Assembly: GCA_016789405.1 (NCBI GenBank)
Contig: JAEUPQ010000031.1
Span: 62,001-126,000, forward strand
From: Lysobacteraceae bacterium
GTDB taxonomy: Bacteria > Pseudomonadota > Gammaproteobacteria > Xanthomonadales > Xanthomonadaceae
Length of the DNA stretch: 64,000 bases
Reading direction: 5' to 3'
A model generated the notes under the pieces. It had not been told where the DNA came from, ran no database searches, and saw only the letters and a list, made by a program, of their open reading frames with translations. The position numbers and the translations under genes were made by a program. Positions 63,109 to 64,000 of the stretch are shown here, piece after piece. Numbering within the stretch: the stretch's first letter is position 1; every line of letters starts with the position of its first letter.

Positions 63109-64000
63109 ATGCACCCGATGGACGCCATGCGGATCTTCGTCCGGGTCGCCGAGCTGGGCAGCTTCACCCAGGCCGCCGACGAGCGCGGCCTGCCCAGGGC
63201 CACGGTCTCCGACGCGGTGCGCCAGCTCGAATCGGAACTGGGCACGCAGCTGCTGCACCGGACGACGCGCCGTGTGCGCCTGACGCCCGACGGCGAGCGC
63301 TGCCTGGAACGCGCGCGGGATCTCCTCGCCGAGTTCGACGAAACCCGCGAGCTGTTCCGGCGCGGCGGCCCGAGCCTGCGCGGACGGCTGCGCGTGGACA
63401 TGTCCAGCGGCATCGCCCGCTATCTGGTGGTGCCGGCGCTGCCCGCGTTCCTGCGCGCGCATCCGCAACTGCAGCTGGAATTGAGCAGCAGCGATCGCCG
63501 CGTCGACCCGGTGCGCGAAGGCTTCGATTGCGTGGTGCGTGTCGGCCGCACGGGCGACAACCGGCTGGTGGCGAGGCCGCTCGGCGCTTTCGAGGTCCTC
63601 AACTGCGCCAGTCCAGGCTATCTGCGCGAACGCGGCACGCCATGTTCGCCGCAGGAACTCGCGGGACACACCCTGATCCACTATGTCCAGCACTTCGGCG
63701 CGGAACCGGAAGGCTGGGAATATCCCGACGGCGAAGGCGGCTGGCGATCGATGCCGATGCCCGGCGCGCTGGTGGTGAACAATGCCGAGGCCTATGTCGC
63801 CGCCTGCGTTGCGGGACTGGGTTTGATCCAGTCGCCGATCACCGGCCTGCGCGCATTGATCGCCGACGGCGCGCTGGTCGAGGTGATGCCGCAGCATCGC
63901 GCCGAACCGATGCCCGTGACCCTGCTGTATCCGCAGCGCAGGAACCTGTCGCATCGTGTCGCCGTGTTCATGGACTGGCTGGAAGAGACGCTGCGTCCGC
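63109..64000 (+). CDS. LysR-family regulator, 3' end cut by the window
   Basis: The frame runs open to the window end: 297 codons are visible and no stop. The N-terminal winged helix-turn-helix is clear (FVRVAELGSFTQAADERGL, RATVSDAVRQLESELGTQLL, HRTTRRVRLTPDGE), and the effector domain follows (PALPAFLRAHPQLQLEL, DCVVRVGR). The type resembles the CrgA/DmlR group. GGAG lies 7 nt before the ATG at 63109; ATG 63085 is a less likely alternative. It is divergent from the SDR gene and probably represses or activates it. Confidence 0.9.
   Translation, partial: MHPMDAMRIFVRVAELGSFTQAADERGLPRATVSDAVRQLESELGTQLLHRTTRRVRLTPDGERCLERARDLLAEFDETRELFRRGGPSLRGRLRVDMSSGIARYLVVPALPAFLRAHPQLQLELSSSDRRVDPVREGFDCVVRVGRTGDNRLVARPLGAFEVLNCASPGYLRERGTPCSPQELAGHTLIHYVQHFGAEPEGWEYPDGEGGWRSMPMPGALVVNNAEAYVAACVAGLGLIQSPITGLRALIADGALVEVMPQHRAEPMPVTLLYPQRRNLSHRVAVFMDWLEETLRP

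Overview
This is a GC-rich chromosomal window whose gene content points to a Lysobacteraceae (Xanthomonadaceae) bacterium, probably Lysobacter or a close relative. The pointers are a giant NRPS, an rpoH with an RpoE-type promoter, DUF3667, DUF1203 and DUF4286 proteins, a 67K-type SppA, and dispersed intergenic repeats containing GAGCGCAGCGA. The taxonomic placement is inference; no rRNA or other marker is present.

Layout. 0-3.8 kb: 3' end of an EptA-like phosphoethanolamine transferase, then a two-gene tyrosine-catabolism operon (HPPD plus a VOC protein) facing a LysR gene. 3.8-9.6 kb: a leftward YtrA-type GntR regulator, ABC ATPase, large membrane permease and secreted S9 peptidase, with a GntR-type operator at the top and a terminator at the bottom. 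9.7-41 kb: an unbroken run of leftward genes dominated by a 6479-residue NRPS. The NRPS is followed by an MFS exporter (ATGA overlap), a DUF6875-like protein, an MBOAT O-acyltransferase, a membrane-anchored SGNH-like protein, an AT3-SGNH acyltransferase and an RND pump (adaptor plus permease). 41-42 kb: a long non-coding stretch with strong dyads. 42-49.4 kb: rpoH, a small secreted protein, a NYN-domain protein, a DUF1203 protein, an NDH-2-like/SDR operon facing a GbsR-type regulator, and a Tat-exported GH109-like protein. 49.4-53.8 kb: priA, then about 1 kb holding three diverged copies of an element with inverted DnaA boxes, then small hypotheticals. 53.8-64 kb: DUF3667, MATE, SppA, a lipoprotein, two SDRs, a multicopper oxidase and a LysR gene cut by the window end.

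The most interesting system is the NRPS locus. Read from the sequence, it has a vestigial starter C domain, six A-T modules, C domains that alternate between the ordinary LCL type and the dual epimerisation/condensation type, and a single terminal thioesterase. This predicts a hexapeptide of alternating D,L configuration. Hand-read specificity codes give approximately D-Ser, basic, D-Thr, basic, D-unknown, L-Ala. Two periplasm-facing O-acyltransferase systems and an RND pump lie downstream on the same strand, with the pump adaptor starting 3 nt after the AT3 stop codon. They could acylate and export the product, but that link is inference. No MbtH-like protein, phosphopantetheinyl transferase or lipo-initiation gene is present in the window.

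The second item is the DnaA-box element array downstream of priA. Three copies keep nearly constant internal spacing, suggesting a DnaA-titrating or reactivating locus, or a repeated structured element not otherwise explained.
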